Shown here piece by piece: positions 52,701-60,403 of a stretch of DNA of 64,000 nt; position 1 is the first letter of the stretch; the number at the start of each line of letters is the position of its first letter. The translations under genes and the position numbers were made by a program. This DNA is from UBA1429 sp964482225 (lineage in GTDB: Bacteria > Chloroflexota > Anaerolineae > UBA1429): assembly GCA_964482225.1 (NCBI GenBank), contig CAYZWT010000005.1:1-64000 (forward strand), in the 5' to 3' direction. The notes below the pieces were generated by a model. The model was not told the origin of the DNA. It saw only the letters and a program-made list of their open reading frames with translations, and did no database searches.

Positions 52701-53032
52701 AGGGCTATCGCAATATCATGGTGAAATATGGCGATGGCAACAAGCGCCTCTGGCCCACCGAGTTCGGCTGGTCTACCTTCCAAAGCTTGGGCACATCGGC
52801 GCCAGCCGGCTATGAATACGCCAACCACAACACCGAGGCCGAGCAAGCCCAATTCCTGGTGCGCTCGATCGAGATGATGCGCAGTTGGGGCTGGGTGGGG
52901 CCGGTGTTCGTCTGGAACCTGAACTTTGCGCCGGTGGCCGGCCCGGCGGATGAAAAGGCCGGTTTCGGCATCGTCCGGCACGATTGGAGCCTGCGCCCGG
53001 CTTATCATGCGCTGCGCGACATGCGCAAATAG
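49709..53032 (+). CDS. Membrane-anchored multidomain glycoside hydrolase (GH18-like, NBR1-type Ig-like, clan-A glycosidase)
   Basis: 1107 residues. One N-terminal membrane segment (~17-37) should anchor or export it. An unassigned region to ~255 is followed by a GH18-like barrel fragment (YEGVDPALHDDLTALVTEMA, ~300-440). A Thr-Pro linker (~608-637, PTPTNTPTPTPMATPTPEPT) leads to an NBR1/FW-like Ig domain (TFTKTWRLRNSGAVAWPEDT, ~640-750). After a short Ala-Pro linker, a (beta/alpha)8 glycosidase of the GH5/GH39 type spans ~770-1107, with acid/base Glu884 in VWNEQN and nucleophile Glu1018 in PTEFGW. That last domain is paralogous to the next gene. The GH18-like part has no clear DxxDxDxE motif. 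Confidence 0.78.
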   Translation: MAFLGKEGLSSFMQSRTGQYLAIGVAAALLVLSLWLPPASIGNRLFRWDVPLIRADEGGSVIHPIGALVTFAPEAMDGNARVQLGALNAAGAPGVLASDSLAALAPEGALDSIQPESGEAAALAALPAEIAAYSPFYQITTYGNAPGAAQVSVPVPYELTDLGRADLYVWDGAAWRWTPSQPTADGLALVSEVEPLPQIVAVAAANDGNPVAAMVVDAEQAKERAPENAAPMISVAALSLADGGGLAGQAPRRADLALPAATQALLAVSNVQDGIVRSDLVDNLLIDATARAQHVEQLMAQVEGGDYAGVELAYEGVDPALHDDLTALVTEMAAALHETGRILAVRVETPQVAGSGWNTGAYDWRALGAVADLVRIPALVDPAAYAPGGEMDRLLAWATGEIQRSKVQLAFSTYGHDVAGDEIEPITYEKALMLLSQGISVETPATVIMPGETLRLRRTAESNPTLQIDADSRVSWFQYTDDEGQERTVWMETGRSAARKLQYVTQHALGGVSLEDALEPENDMAIASLVQTFQEELIPAEPVYAMLWRIQAEDGTVIRELVTSLEESDFAWTAPERPGQYAISAAISDDGGQTERGVVTEIEVVVPSPTPTNTPTPTPMATPTPEPTATPTPAPQEASVFMAQFVADVTVKDNTQFDKGATFTKTWRLRNSGAVAWPEDTLLVFQSGEQLSETKEVAVGAVAPGAEVDISVAMQAPNKDAVLQSRWALTSNSGTFRGGSVYVQIRSGETTTVAAPAAPAAPAPRTSTGFGYGIQAHIYGGDAQIYGLITGMGFNWVKQQVEWSRIETAKGQYNWGDIDRIVSGARAAGLNILLSVVKAPAWARPGGDFSVEGPPNNPQDFADFMGAMAARYKGRVQAYEVWNEQNLHYEWGNEPINAARYVDMLRRCYSAIKAADPGAIVVSGAPTPTGMNDGKIAIDDRLYLEQMYQAGLARYCDAVGVHPSGYNNPPDADWRTWSDPSAPSFKGHPSFFFRGTMEGYRNIMVKYGDGNKRLWPTEFGWSTFQSLGTSAPAGYEYANHNTEAEQAQFLVRSIEMMRSWGWVGPVFVWNLNFAPVAGPADEKAGFGIVRHDWSLRPAYHALRDMRK

Positions 53033-53059
53033 GCCGGCGCGGGGCGTTGCGTGCAACAA

Positions 53060-53112
53060 AAGGCCCTTACCCCACGGGAGATGCGCTGCGGGCGCCTGGG
53101 GGTGAGGGCCTT
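53060..53112. repeat. Palindromic element upstream of the lipoprotein glycosidase
   Basis: Outer stem of 14 bp (53060-53073 with 53099-53112, one G-U pair) with GGCCCTTACCCC/GGGGTGAGGGCC. Inside, GCGC (53083-53086) pairs with GCGC (53092-53095). The outer arm is related to that of the cloverleaf at 54575-54666, so the two elements flank the gene between them. Confidence 0.7.
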
Positions 53113-53218
53113 GGTGCGCCCGGCCTGCTTTGCCCGGCGTTCGCCCATGCAACGGAACTCACACCATCCGGCCAACGTCCGTAGATCAAGCATGGACACT
53201 GACCGCGAAAGGGGGCCT

Positions 53219-54559
53219 ATGAAGACCTATACCAACCGAACGCTGCGCGCCGCACTGCTGGTGACGCTGCTGGCCGTCAGCCTGCTGGTCACGGCTTGCT
53301 CGACGCCTGCGCCCGAGGCGCCCGATGTCACCACGGCGCCCACCCGCACGGCGCGCCCGACGTTTACCGCCGTGGCCCAGCTCGATCCTACCGAGTTGCC
53401 CACGGAGACCGCCACTGCGCAGGAGGCTGCCGCGCCGACCCAGGAGCCCCCGACGGCAGAGCCCGAGGCCACGGCGACGCCGTCCGAGCCCGAGCCTACA
53501 GCGACCACGCCCATGCCGGCGGCCAAGCCGCTGCGTATGAACTCGCCCGAGTATGGTATGCAGGCCTTTCTCTGGTGGCGGCCCGAGGTCGCCAGCCGCG
53601 ATGTGCAGATTGTTCGCGCTGCGGGCTTTGGTTGGATCAAGGTGAACTTTGGCTGGCGCGAGATCGAGCTGGCCAAGGGGCAATTTGACTGGGCGCACAC
53701 GGACCATATCGTCGAGATGGCCAACGCCGAGGGGCTGGATCTGCTTGTGCGCATTGACTACCAGCCGAGATGGGCTGGGGGGGGCTATCCCGTCAGCGGC
53801 CCGCCCGATAACCCGCAGGATCTGGCCGATTTCCTGTTCGCCCTGGCCAGCCGCTACAAGGGCCGCATCCGCGCCTATCAGGTGTGGAACGAGCCCAACC
53901 TGGCCCGCGAGTGGGGCGGCAAGACCCCCGATCCGGGCGCCTATGTGTCGCTGCTGCAGCGCTGCTATGCGGCCATCAAGCGCGCCGACCCGAATGCGAT
54001 GGTGATCAGCGCGGGGCTCTCGCCCACAGGCACCTGGAACGCCGAGGCGCGCCCCGATGACTGGTATCTGGAGAGCATGTATGTGGCGATGGGCGGCAGC
54101 AGTCGGGGCTATTTCGATGTGCTGGGCGTACACGGCGCCGGGTTCCTGAGCCCGCCGGAGACCGATCCGGCGGTGGTGGAGGCCAATCCCAGCCTGGGCG
54201 GGCATCGCTCCATGGCCTTCCGGCGCGTTGAGGATCTGCGGGCCATCATGGTGCGCTATGGCGACGCGGACAAGCAGATCGCGCTGCTCGAATTCGGCTG
54301 GACCAGCGACCCCCGGCCCGATTCGCCCTACCACTGGCACGCCGTCAGTGAGGAGGTCAAGGCGGATTACCTGGTGCGCGCCTATCAGTACGCCAAGGCG
54401 AACTGGTCGCCCTGGATCGGGCTGATGAGCCTGATCTATGTCTCGGACCCGGACTGGACGCCTGACCACGAGCAGTACTGGTGGGCCATCACCGATCCGG
54501 GCTATCCCGAGTTTCAGCCTCGCGCGGCGTATATAGCCCTCAAGGCGATGCCCAAATAG
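53219..54559 (+). CDS. Lipoprotein glycoside hydrolase, GH5/GH39-like
   Basis: 446 residues. A lipoprotein signal ends in LVTAC with Cys27, so the mature protein should be lipid-anchored. A low-complexity Thr/Pro/Glu linker runs to about 103. The (beta/alpha)8 domain has WIKVNFGWREIELAKGQFDW, acid/base Glu225 in YQVWNEPN, and nucleophile Glu358 in LLEFGW. It shares its whole fold with the C-terminal domain of the preceding gene: both have PPxNPQDxADF and RYKGR. The substrate (a xyloside, glucan or related glycan) is unknown. ATG 53219 is preferred over 53192 because it gives a proper signal peptide. Confidence 0.84.
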   Translation: MKTYTNRTLRAALLVTLLAVSLLVTACSTPAPEAPDVTTAPTRTARPTFTAVAQLDPTELPTETATAQEAAAPTQEPPTAEPEATATPSEPEPTATTPMPAAKPLRMNSPEYGMQAFLWWRPEVASRDVQIVRAAGFGWIKVNFGWREIELAKGQFDWAHTDHIVEMANAEGLDLLVRIDYQPRWAGGGYPVSGPPDNPQDLADFLFALASRYKGRIRAYQVWNEPNLAREWGGKTPDPGAYVSLLQRCYAAIKRADPNAMVISAGLSPTGTWNAEARPDDWYLESMYVAMGGSSRGYFDVLGVHGAGFLSPPETDPAVVEANPSLGGHRSMAFRRVEDLRAIMVRYGDADKQIALLEFGWTSDPRPDSPYHWHAVSEEVKADYLVRAYQYAKANWSPWIGLMSLIYVSDPDWTPDHEQYWWAITDPGYPEFQPRAAYIALKAMPK

Positions 54560-54574
54560 GATTTTGCTCCCGGA

Positions 54575-54666
54575 TGGCCCTCACCCGCGACCCGAAGACG
54601 GGTCGCACCCTCTCCCGCGCGTGCGGGAGAGGGTCGCCGGAGCTTGCGACGGCGGGGTGAGGGCCA
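54575..54666. repeat. Perfect four-arm cloverleaf element between convergent genes
   Basis: Outer stem 54575-54586 with 54655-54666 (12 bp, TGGCCCTCACCC). Inside, three adjoining hairpins with no unpaired base between arms: 54587-54606 (8 bp, loop AAGA), 54607-54634 (12 bp, loop GCGT) and 54635-54654 (5 bp, 10-nt loop). All pairs are Watson-Crick. It could be a bidirectional terminator, a REP-like repeat or a structured RNA. It does not read as a tRNA. Confidence 0.85.
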
Positions 54667-54706
54667 CTGTGACGCGAGGCCCTGACTATGCGAACGAGAC
54701 AAGGAC

Positions 54707-56305
54707 CTACCCGCGCCCGGCGATGATGTCCATAGCCTGGTCGCGGTAGGCATCCATCACATACGAGATGCCCGTGATCTCGGCAGCTTCGCGGGTGAGG
54801 GCGGCCACGTCGCGGCGGGAGATGGTGTCCAGCCTAAAGTTACGGCTGCCCGCCATGAGTTGCTGCAGGCCGACCTGGAGCTTGTCCACATAGGTGTACC
54901 AGCCGATGGCGCCCAGGGGCAGCTCGTTGATCTCGGAGCCAAAGCGCGCCTTGAGCGTCTCATAGGTCACAAAGATCTCTTCCACCGACTCGCCAAACTG
55001 CGAGACGGTGCGCGGGAGCTGGCCCTTTTTCAGCCACTCGCCGATGTTCTTGCCGACCATGCCGGGGATCATGATGGCGCGGCCCAGGCAGACGCCCTTG
55101 ATATAGGGCGCGCCGATGGCCAGCACCTTGAAGATCTGATCCTCGGCAGAGAGCCCGCCGCCAAAGGCGAGGCTGGGGATATAGGCGCCCTGGCGCTCGA
55201 GCTCCTGGCACAGCTCATAGGTCATGGCCTCCAGGTAGACGGGGGGGATGCCCCACTCGACCATCATGCGCCAGGGGCTCATGCCGGTGCCGCCCGATGC
55301 GCCGTCAATCGTCAGCAGGTCAATGCCCAGGTCAGAGGACCAGCGCAGGGCCATGGCCAGCTCGCGCATGGGGTAGGCGCCGGTCTTGAGGGTCACGCGC
55401 TTGGCGCCCAGGGCGCGCAGGCGCTCCACCTCGCGGCGGAACCCTTCCTGATCCACAAAGCCGAGGCGCGAGTGGCGCTCGAACTGCTTGATGGCGCCAT
55501 CGCGAAAGGCTGCCTGAATCGCCTCGTTGGAGGGGTCGGGGGTCACCAGGTAACCGCGCCGCTGTAGCTCGATGGCGCGCTCTAGCGAATCCACCTTGAT
55601 CTCGCCGCCAATGCACTTGGCGCCCTGGCCCCACTTGAGCTCGATGGTCTCGACGCCCAGTTGGCTGACGGCATACTCGGCCACGCCAAAGGCGGTGTCC
55701 TCGACGTTCATCTGGATATGGATATCGCCATAGCCCTGATGCCAGCGGCGATAGGTCTCGACGCGGCGCCGCAGCTCGGGTGAATCCACGATCTTGCCGT
55801 GGGAATCCAGCTTGAGCTGGGGGTCAATGCCCGCCACGTTCTCGCCGCAGGTGAGCACCACACCCGAGATGGCCGCGCCCGCCGCAAAATGCTCCCAGTT
55901 GGCCCGTGCGATCTCGGTGGAGCCCAGGGCGCCGCTGATGATGGGCATCTGCAGGCGCTCTTTGTGGGTGTTCCCGATCTCGACCTCGGTGTTGACATAG
56001 GTGAACAGGGTGTTGTCCGGCGTGGCCTCGACGCCCTCCGGCAGGCCCTCGGCGCCCAGGGCGTATCCCATGATGTTGAAATGGGAGAAATCTACCGGAT
56101 AGTCCTTGTCGCCGCCGGCAGTGATGGTGCCAAAGGGGCCGGGATACAGCACTTCGCGACCGCGGAAGGTGGATTTAAAGACCTCGCAGTTGCCCGTGCA
56201 TCCATCGATACAGCGGGAACAGATACCGGATCCGGGGACGACATCGCGCGAGCGGTTGGTGGTCTGCGAGATGTCGTTGGCATTGGGGCGCTGCAGGTTC
56301 GGCAT
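54707..56305 (-). CDS. FMN-binding glutamate-synthase-family protein (GltB central-domain-like)
   Basis: 532 residues, matching the FMN/2-oxoglutarate domain of glutamate synthase without the amidotransferase domain. Landmarks are LTIDGASGGTGMSPWRMMVE and AFGGGLSAEDQIFKVLAIGA, then LGRAIMIPG. The usual C-terminal CxxxxxCxxxxC cluster is not seen. Instead Cys29, Cys32, Cys36 and Cys40 (CSRCIDGCTGNC) near the N-terminus could hold an iron-sulfur cluster. It may be a ferredoxin-linked glutamate synthase or a relative with another substrate. ATG 56305 is preceded by GGAGGAG. Confidence 0.85.
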   Translation of the reverse strand: MPNLQRPNANDISQTTNRSRDVVPGSGICSRCIDGCTGNCEVFKSTFRGREVLYPGPFGTITAGGDKDYPVDFSHFNIMGYALGAEGLPEGVEATPDNTLFTYVNTEVEIGNTHKERLQMPIISGALGSTEIARANWEHFAAGAAISGVVLTCGENVAGIDPQLKLDSHGKIVDSPELRRRVETYRRWHQGYGDIHIQMNVEDTAFGVAEYAVSQLGVETIELKWGQGAKCIGGEIKVDSLERAIELQRRGYLVTPDPSNEAIQAAFRDGAIKQFERHSRLGFVDQEGFRREVERLRALGAKRVTLKTGAYPMRELAMALRWSSDLGIDLLTIDGASGGTGMSPWRMMVEWGIPPVYLEAMTYELCQELERQGAYIPSLAFGGGLSAEDQIFKVLAIGAPYIKGVCLGRAIMIPGMVGKNIGEWLKKGQLPRTVSQFGESVEEIFVTYETLKARFGSEINELPLGAIGWYTYVDKLQVGLQQLMAGSRNFRLDTISRRDVAALTREAAEITGISYVMDAYRDQAMDIIAGRG

Positions 56306-56517
56306 GTGTTTGTCTTCTCCTCCGGCTGACAGTCATGGCGCATAGAATAGTAAAGCAAAGGGGTCCATGCCGACGATGGCGTATCCCGCGCCAGTGAGGG
56401 AAGAGATGCTCAGCGCCCCCATCTGTGCAGGTTGCACGGATGGCAGGCAATCTGTCCAGTATAGTAGCACAAATGCGCCCTTGCGCCTATCGTCCGCCTA
56501 GCGTATCTGTGCCTTGC

Positions 56518-56566
56518 GTCCATCCTCCGAATGGAGGATGGACGGATGAGCCCCCTGAGGGGTCTC
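56518..56566 (-). terminator. Two hairpins after the response-regulator gene
   Basis: A perfect 11-bp stem, GTCCATCCTCC (56518-56528) with GGAGGATGGAC (56533-56543), loop GAAT; and a second one, 56548-56555 with 56559-56566, overlapping the stop codon. Neither is followed by a T-run, so termination of the minus-strand pair here is only likely. The rest of the gap 56306-56564 shows no gene. Confidence 0.5.
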
Positions 56567-57215
56567 ACTCGATGAGGCCACAACGCAGCGCTACCACAGC
56601 GGCCTGGGTGCGATCCGAGACATTGAGCTTTTGGAGGATATTCTGCACGTGGGTTTTGACGGTGGTGGCGCTGACGATGAGCTGCTCGGCGATCTCCTGG
56701 TTGGTCTTGCCCTCGGCCACGCAGCGCAGCACCTCGACCTCGCGCGGGGTCAGGGCCACGTCGCCGGGGCGGGGCGGGCAGGCAGCCGGCGACATGAGCG
56801 CGCTCATGCGGTCCAGCAGCTCGCGCAGCATATTGGGCGAGATGATCGAGCCGCCCTCGGCGGTCAGGCGCACCGCCCGCACCAGCTCGCCCCGGCTGGC
56901 CTCCTTGAGGATATAGCCCGCTGCGCCCGCAGAGACGGCGCGGTACAAATAGTCCGCATCATCGTATAGGCTGACCATGATCACGGCGGCATCGGGATCG
57001 GCGCGTTTGATGCGCTCCAGGGCCGTGAGGCCATCCATGTCGGGCATACGCACGTCCATCAGCACGATATCGGGGCGCAGCCGCGCCACCAGAGCCAGCG
57101 CCTCTTGCCCCCCGGATGCCTCGCCCACGATGATCATGTCGGGCTCCAGGCTCAGCATCGCCCGCAGCCCCTCGCGCACGATGGCCTGGTCATCTACCAG
57201 CACGATGCGGATCAC
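56565..57215 (-). CDS. NarL/FixJ-type response regulator
   Basis: 216 residues. The receiver domain has Asp8-Asp9, phospho-acceptor Asp54 in LMDVRMPDMDG, and the conserved Lys in GYILKEAS. The C-terminal LuxR-type helix-turn-helix (about 150-210) contains LTPREVEVLRCVAEGKTNQE and VKTHVQNILQKLNV. It binds DNA when phosphorylated, most likely by the kinase encoded upstream, which it overlaps by four bases (ATGA). The target genes are unknown. Confidence 0.95.
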   Translation of the reverse strand: MIRIVLVDDQAIVREGLRAMLSLEPDMIIVGEASGGQEALALVARLRPDIVLMDVRMPDMDGLTALERIKRADPDAAVIMVSLYDDADYLYRAVSAGAAGYILKEASRGELVRAVRLTAEGGSIISPNMLRELLDRMSALMSPAACPPRPGDVALTPREVEVLRCVAEGKTNQEIAEQLIVSATTVKTHVQNILQKLNVSDRTQAAVVALRCGLIE

Positions 57216-59176
57216 GTTTCCTCCTCGGCAAAGGCCAGTGCGCCGGCGCGTGGGATCGTGACGGTGATGCGGGTTCCCTGGCCTGTGGCGCTCTCGACGC
57301 GACAGCCCCCCCCCAATAGGCGGGCGCGCTCGCGAATGCTCACCAGGCCCATATGCAGCCCCTTTTCCGGCTGCGCCGTTACGGTCGTTGGATCGAATCC
57401 CCGGCCCGCGTCGCTCACAGAGACGATCAGATCGCCCGCCTCCACGCCCAGCGTCACGTCCAGATGGTCGGCCTGGGCATAGCGGAGGGCGTTGTTGGCC
57501 CCCTCCTGCACAATGCGAAAGAGCGAGGCCTCGACCACCGGCGGCAGCGTGGGCCAGCTCGGATCCACGGTCAGGCGGATCTCCCAGGCGTTGGCGGACT
57601 GCAACTCGCCCAGGTACACCCGCAAGGCGTGCTCCAGCCCAAAGTCATCCAGGCCGGCCGGGCGTAGCTGGCTGATCAGGCGGCGCGCTTCGTGGATCGC
57701 CTCGCGCAGGATCTGCACACCCTTGCCGATTTCGCGCTCTTCCACGTCGGGGTCCTGGCCGCGCAGGGCCTGGGCCGTTTGCAGCCGCTGGTACGAGGCC
57801 ACGATCATCTGCACGAGGCCGTCGTGTAGGTCCAGGGCCACCTGGCGGCTCTCTCGTTCTTCGCTCTTGATCACGTCATCCACAAAGCTGCGCAGTTGCT
57901 CGCGCTGCAGATCGGTCTCGCGGTACAGATAGGCGTTCTCCAGGGCGATGCTGGATTCCGAGGCCACAAAGCTGAGCAGCATGCGGGATTCCTGATCGTC
58001 CAGGCGGCTATCGGGGGCATACACCTCCAAAGTGCCCAGGCAGCGCCCTCGCAGGGTGATGGGCGCCAGCGCCGCGCTGCGGGGCTGCTCGCCCTCATCC
58101 TGCAACGCGATCAGCAAAGAGAGCGCTGCGCACCCCCTCGCCACCTGTCGCCGGGCGTCCTCGACCTCCGCCTGGTGGATGATCGGCTCCCAGCTCGCGG
58201 TCAGCTCCCCCTCACGACGGTCCACGGGCATCTCGTCGGCATGGGGCAAGTGCAGGCGGCAGGCGCAGCCTGCGAACAGCCTGTGACAGGCAGCCATGAT
58301 CCCCGCCAGCACCTGATCCACCGCCAGGCTGGCGCCGATATCCCAGCCGGTCTGAAAGAGGGACTGCAGGTGATCCAGATTGTGGCGCAACGACTCGTAC
58401 AGGCGGCTCTGTTCGGCGACGCGGGCGTTGAGATCGGCCAGCTCGCGGTTACGCTGGTGCAGCTCTTCGTTGCGGGCGTGCAGCACATCGCGCACCTCGG
58501 CCAGCTCGCGGTTCTTTTCCGCCAAGGATCGCGTATAGGCGTCGGCCTGTAGGCCGTCGGCGGTGGCGCGGGCCACGTGCAGGCCATCTTTGGCCAGCGT
58601 GACGCGGTGGGGGTGGAACATGGCCTCGGAATAGCGCCCCCAGACCTTGCCCGGCGTGATGACCCACTCTCGCTCGGCCTGGCGCTCGACTTTGATAAAG
58701 ACCTGGGTGCAATCGCGGATGGCGGCAATGGTGGAAGGGCTGAACAGGTTCTGGGAGAGGTCCCAGTAGGCCACAGAGTGCAGCTCGAACAGCCGAGGGC
58801 AGAGGGTCAAAAAGAGCGAGCGCACGGCCCCCTCGCCGCCGATCAACGGCTGAAAGCTCGCCAGGGGATCAAAGACATAGTAAGCCGAGGCGCCAATGGC
58901 CTCGATGCGTTGCATGAGCCAGCGCCCACCATCGTGCGCGTGCTGCTCCATATCCAGCACCAGGGGAGATGGGTGGGCCGCGACCAGAGCATCCAGGGAG
59001 CCATCGGCGCGTACGTATATCAGGGGCGCGCCGGTATCCGCCACATAGCGCACAAGGGTGTGCACGAAAGGACGGTAATCCTCAGGAGAGGCGGTAAGGA
59101 ACACAACGTTGTCCTGAGGCTGGAGCTCTTCGATGAGCGCATCGAGCTCGGCAGAACCGGTGGAGAAGGCGATCAC
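57212..59176 (-). CDS. Sensor histidine kinase with degenerate KaiC/RecA-like N-terminus, GAF and HisKA_3 domains
   Basis: 654 residues. Residues 1-~200 resemble a KaiC/RecA-like ATPase: STGSAELDALI and a Walker-B-like YYVFDPLASF. However, the P-loop position reads LTASPEDYRPF, without GKT, so nucleotide binding there is probably lost. A coiled coil (~205-275) leads to a GAF domain (~290-425), then a HisKA_3 domain with His451 in LDLHDGLVQ and an HATPase_c domain (VQEGANNALRYA, GLVSIRERARLLGG). No membrane segment is seen, so it is probably cytosolic. GTG 59176 follows CAGGAG. It is coupled to the response regulator. Confidence 0.9.
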   Translation of the reverse strand: MIAFSTGSAELDALIEELQPQDNVVFLTASPEDYRPFVHTLVRYVADTGAPLIYVRADGSLDALVAAHPSPLVLDMEQHAHDGGRWLMQRIEAIGASAYYVFDPLASFQPLIGGEGAVRSLFLTLCPRLFELHSVAYWDLSQNLFSPSTIAAIRDCTQVFIKVERQAEREWVITPGKVWGRYSEAMFHPHRVTLAKDGLHVARATADGLQADAYTRSLAEKNRELAEVRDVLHARNEELHQRNRELADLNARVAEQSRLYESLRHNLDHLQSLFQTGWDIGASLAVDQVLAGIMAACHRLFAGCACRLHLPHADEMPVDRREGELTASWEPIIHQAEVEDARRQVARGCAALSLLIALQDEGEQPRSAALAPITLRGRCLGTLEVYAPDSRLDDQESRMLLSFVASESSIALENAYLYRETDLQREQLRSFVDDVIKSEERESRQVALDLHDGLVQMIVASYQRLQTAQALRGQDPDVEEREIGKGVQILREAIHEARRLISQLRPAGLDDFGLEHALRVYLGELQSANAWEIRLTVDPSWPTLPPVVEASLFRIVQEGANNALRYAQADHLDVTLGVEAGDLIVSVSDAGRGFDPTTVTAQPEKGLHMGLVSIRERARLLGGGCRVESATGQGTRITVTIPRAGALAFAEEET

Positions 59177-59217
59177 GTACGGGCTCCTGTATGGGCGCGG
59201 CTCTCAGATCGTTCCCT

Positions 59218-59246
59218 ATTATAGCCCCTGAGAGATACGTCCCCAA
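59218..59246 (-). promoter_or_regulatory. Promoter of the two-component pair
   Basis: On the minus strand, TTGGGG (59241-59246), 17-nt spacer and perfect TATAAT (59218-59223), ending 41 nt before the GTG start. Confidence 0.7.
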
Positions 59247-59286
59247 ACAGGCTGTTGCCATCGATCCGGCATACCCGGGGCGCGGG

Positions 59287-59580
59287 CTAGCGCAGGCGAA
59301 GCATCTCTGCCAGCAGAGCCACAAACGCCGGATCGGCGCACTCTTCCGGCACCTCGATCCGGTCGCTATGATGGATCACCTGCAGACAGGGGCGCCGCAC
59401 CTGGCGCGCGCCAAGGCCAAGAAAGCCACGCCTCTTTTCCAGATGGAACACGGTGAGCGTGTCGCCTTCCAGTTCCAGTTCATATTCGTCTGTTGGCAGA
59501 TGCGCCTGGAGTTCTGTATAGAACTGCCGCATCGTGGCGCGCCCCATCCATCGGCGCAACCGCTGCAGATGCTCATCCAT
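59287..59580 (-). CDS. Small conserved-type protein of unknown function
   Basis: 97 residues, MDEHLQRLRRWMGRATMRQF..., followed by a possible beta-rich domain (YELELEGDTLTVFHLEKRRG) and a helical end. No signal peptide, membrane segment or known motif is seen. The ATG at 59580 follows GGGGAGG and lies downstream of a good minus-strand promoter, which supports the gene being real. Longer readings upstream lack a ribosome site. Confidence 0.6.
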   Translation of the reverse strand: MDEHLQRLRRWMGRATMRQFYTELQAHLPTDEYELELEGDTLTVFHLEKRRGFLGLGARQVRRPCLQVIHHSDRIEVPEECADPAFVALLAEMLRLR

Positions 59581-59666
59581 CGTTGCCTCCCCTCCGGCAG
59601 CCCTGCCCTGCACATTCCCGACGCGCTGCACAGGGGGTGTGGCCCGCAGAACCAGCCTCGCAGCGC

Positions 59667-59694
59667 ATTATAGGCCAGCGCGCCCAGAAGCCAA
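59667..59694 (-). promoter_or_regulatory. Promoter of the small unknown gene
   Basis: On the minus strand, TTGGCT (59689-59694), 16-nt spacer and TATAAT (59667-59672), about 85 nt before the ATG at 59580. Confidence 0.6.
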
Positions 59695-59716
59695 GCCCGC
59701 CCAGGGCTTGGCCGTG

Positions 59717-60403
59717 CTAGCCGATGCCATGCTCCTCGGGCGCGCCGGCGGGCGGCAAATGCGGCGCGAACCACTCTTCCACCGTGCGTGTGTTCTCTGC
59801 AAGCGTGCTCTTGCCATCCACCCAGAGCGCGCGCAAACCGGCCGCCTCGGCCTGGGCCGCCACATGCCGGGCAAAGGCGATATCCCGATCCATCCAACGC
59901 GCAAAAGCCACATCCGGCTCTGTGCATTGGGCCAGAATCTGCTGCACCCAGGGGCCGCGTTGCGGATAGATGCGGCGCTGGAACGCCTCGGTCGGCGTCA
60001 GCCAGATCGCCTGGCGCGCATCGGCGACGTGGCGGGCCACATGGCCGGGCAAGAGCGCAGCGCCCTCGGCGATCACGAGCCCGTGGGCCTGCACCTGGCG
60101 GCGCAAGTCGGCGACGATCATGGGGAACTCTTCGGCATAGATGGCCAGCTCATCGGCCAGCAGCGAGGCCACATCGCGCCCCCACAGTTCATCCCAGCTC
60201 ATGCGGCTCGCCCGCCACATCTGGGGTTGGGCCTCGGGCGTCACAAGGGCGCAGTGGGCCTGCCAGTGGTCGTCGCAGTGATAGACGGCGGCGCCATAGC
60301 GCCGCGCCAGCGCCTGGGCGATGGACGACTTGCCGGAACAGGGCGAGCCACCCAACCAGAGCACCCGCCCTGAGAGGGCGTCTTCTGCTACCAAGCCCGT
60401 CAT
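59717..60403 (-). CDS. P-loop kinase-like protein
   Basis: 228 residues. Walker A GGSPCSGKSS is near residue 18. Next come VYHCDDHWQAH, a typical acidic segment of small-molecule kinases, and VIAEGAALLPGH, then basic helices (RRIYPQRGPWVQQ) that could form a lid. It resembles nucleoside/AAA_17-type kinases or chloramphenicol-phosphotransferase-like proteins, but no family can be fixed. The start at 60403 shares ATGA with the end of the nucleotidyltransferase gene, so the two form an operon. Confidence 0.7.
   Translation of the reverse strand: MTGLVAEDALSGRVLWLGGSPCSGKSSIAQALARRYGAAVYHCDDHWQAHCALVTPEAQPQMWRASRMSWDELWGRDVASLLADELAIYAEEFPMIVADLRRQVQAHGLVIAEGAALLPGHVARHVADARQAIWLTPTEAFQRRIYPQRGPWVQQILAQCTEPDVAFARWMDRDIAFARHVAAQAEAAGLRALWVDGKSTLAENTRTVEEWFAPHLPPAGAPEEHGIG

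Noticed and set aside
54575..54666. Could the cloverleaf be a tRNA?
   Set aside because: No CCA end, no TTCGA-type loop, no 7-base anticodon loop, and stem lengths (12, 8, 12, 5) do not fit tRNA.
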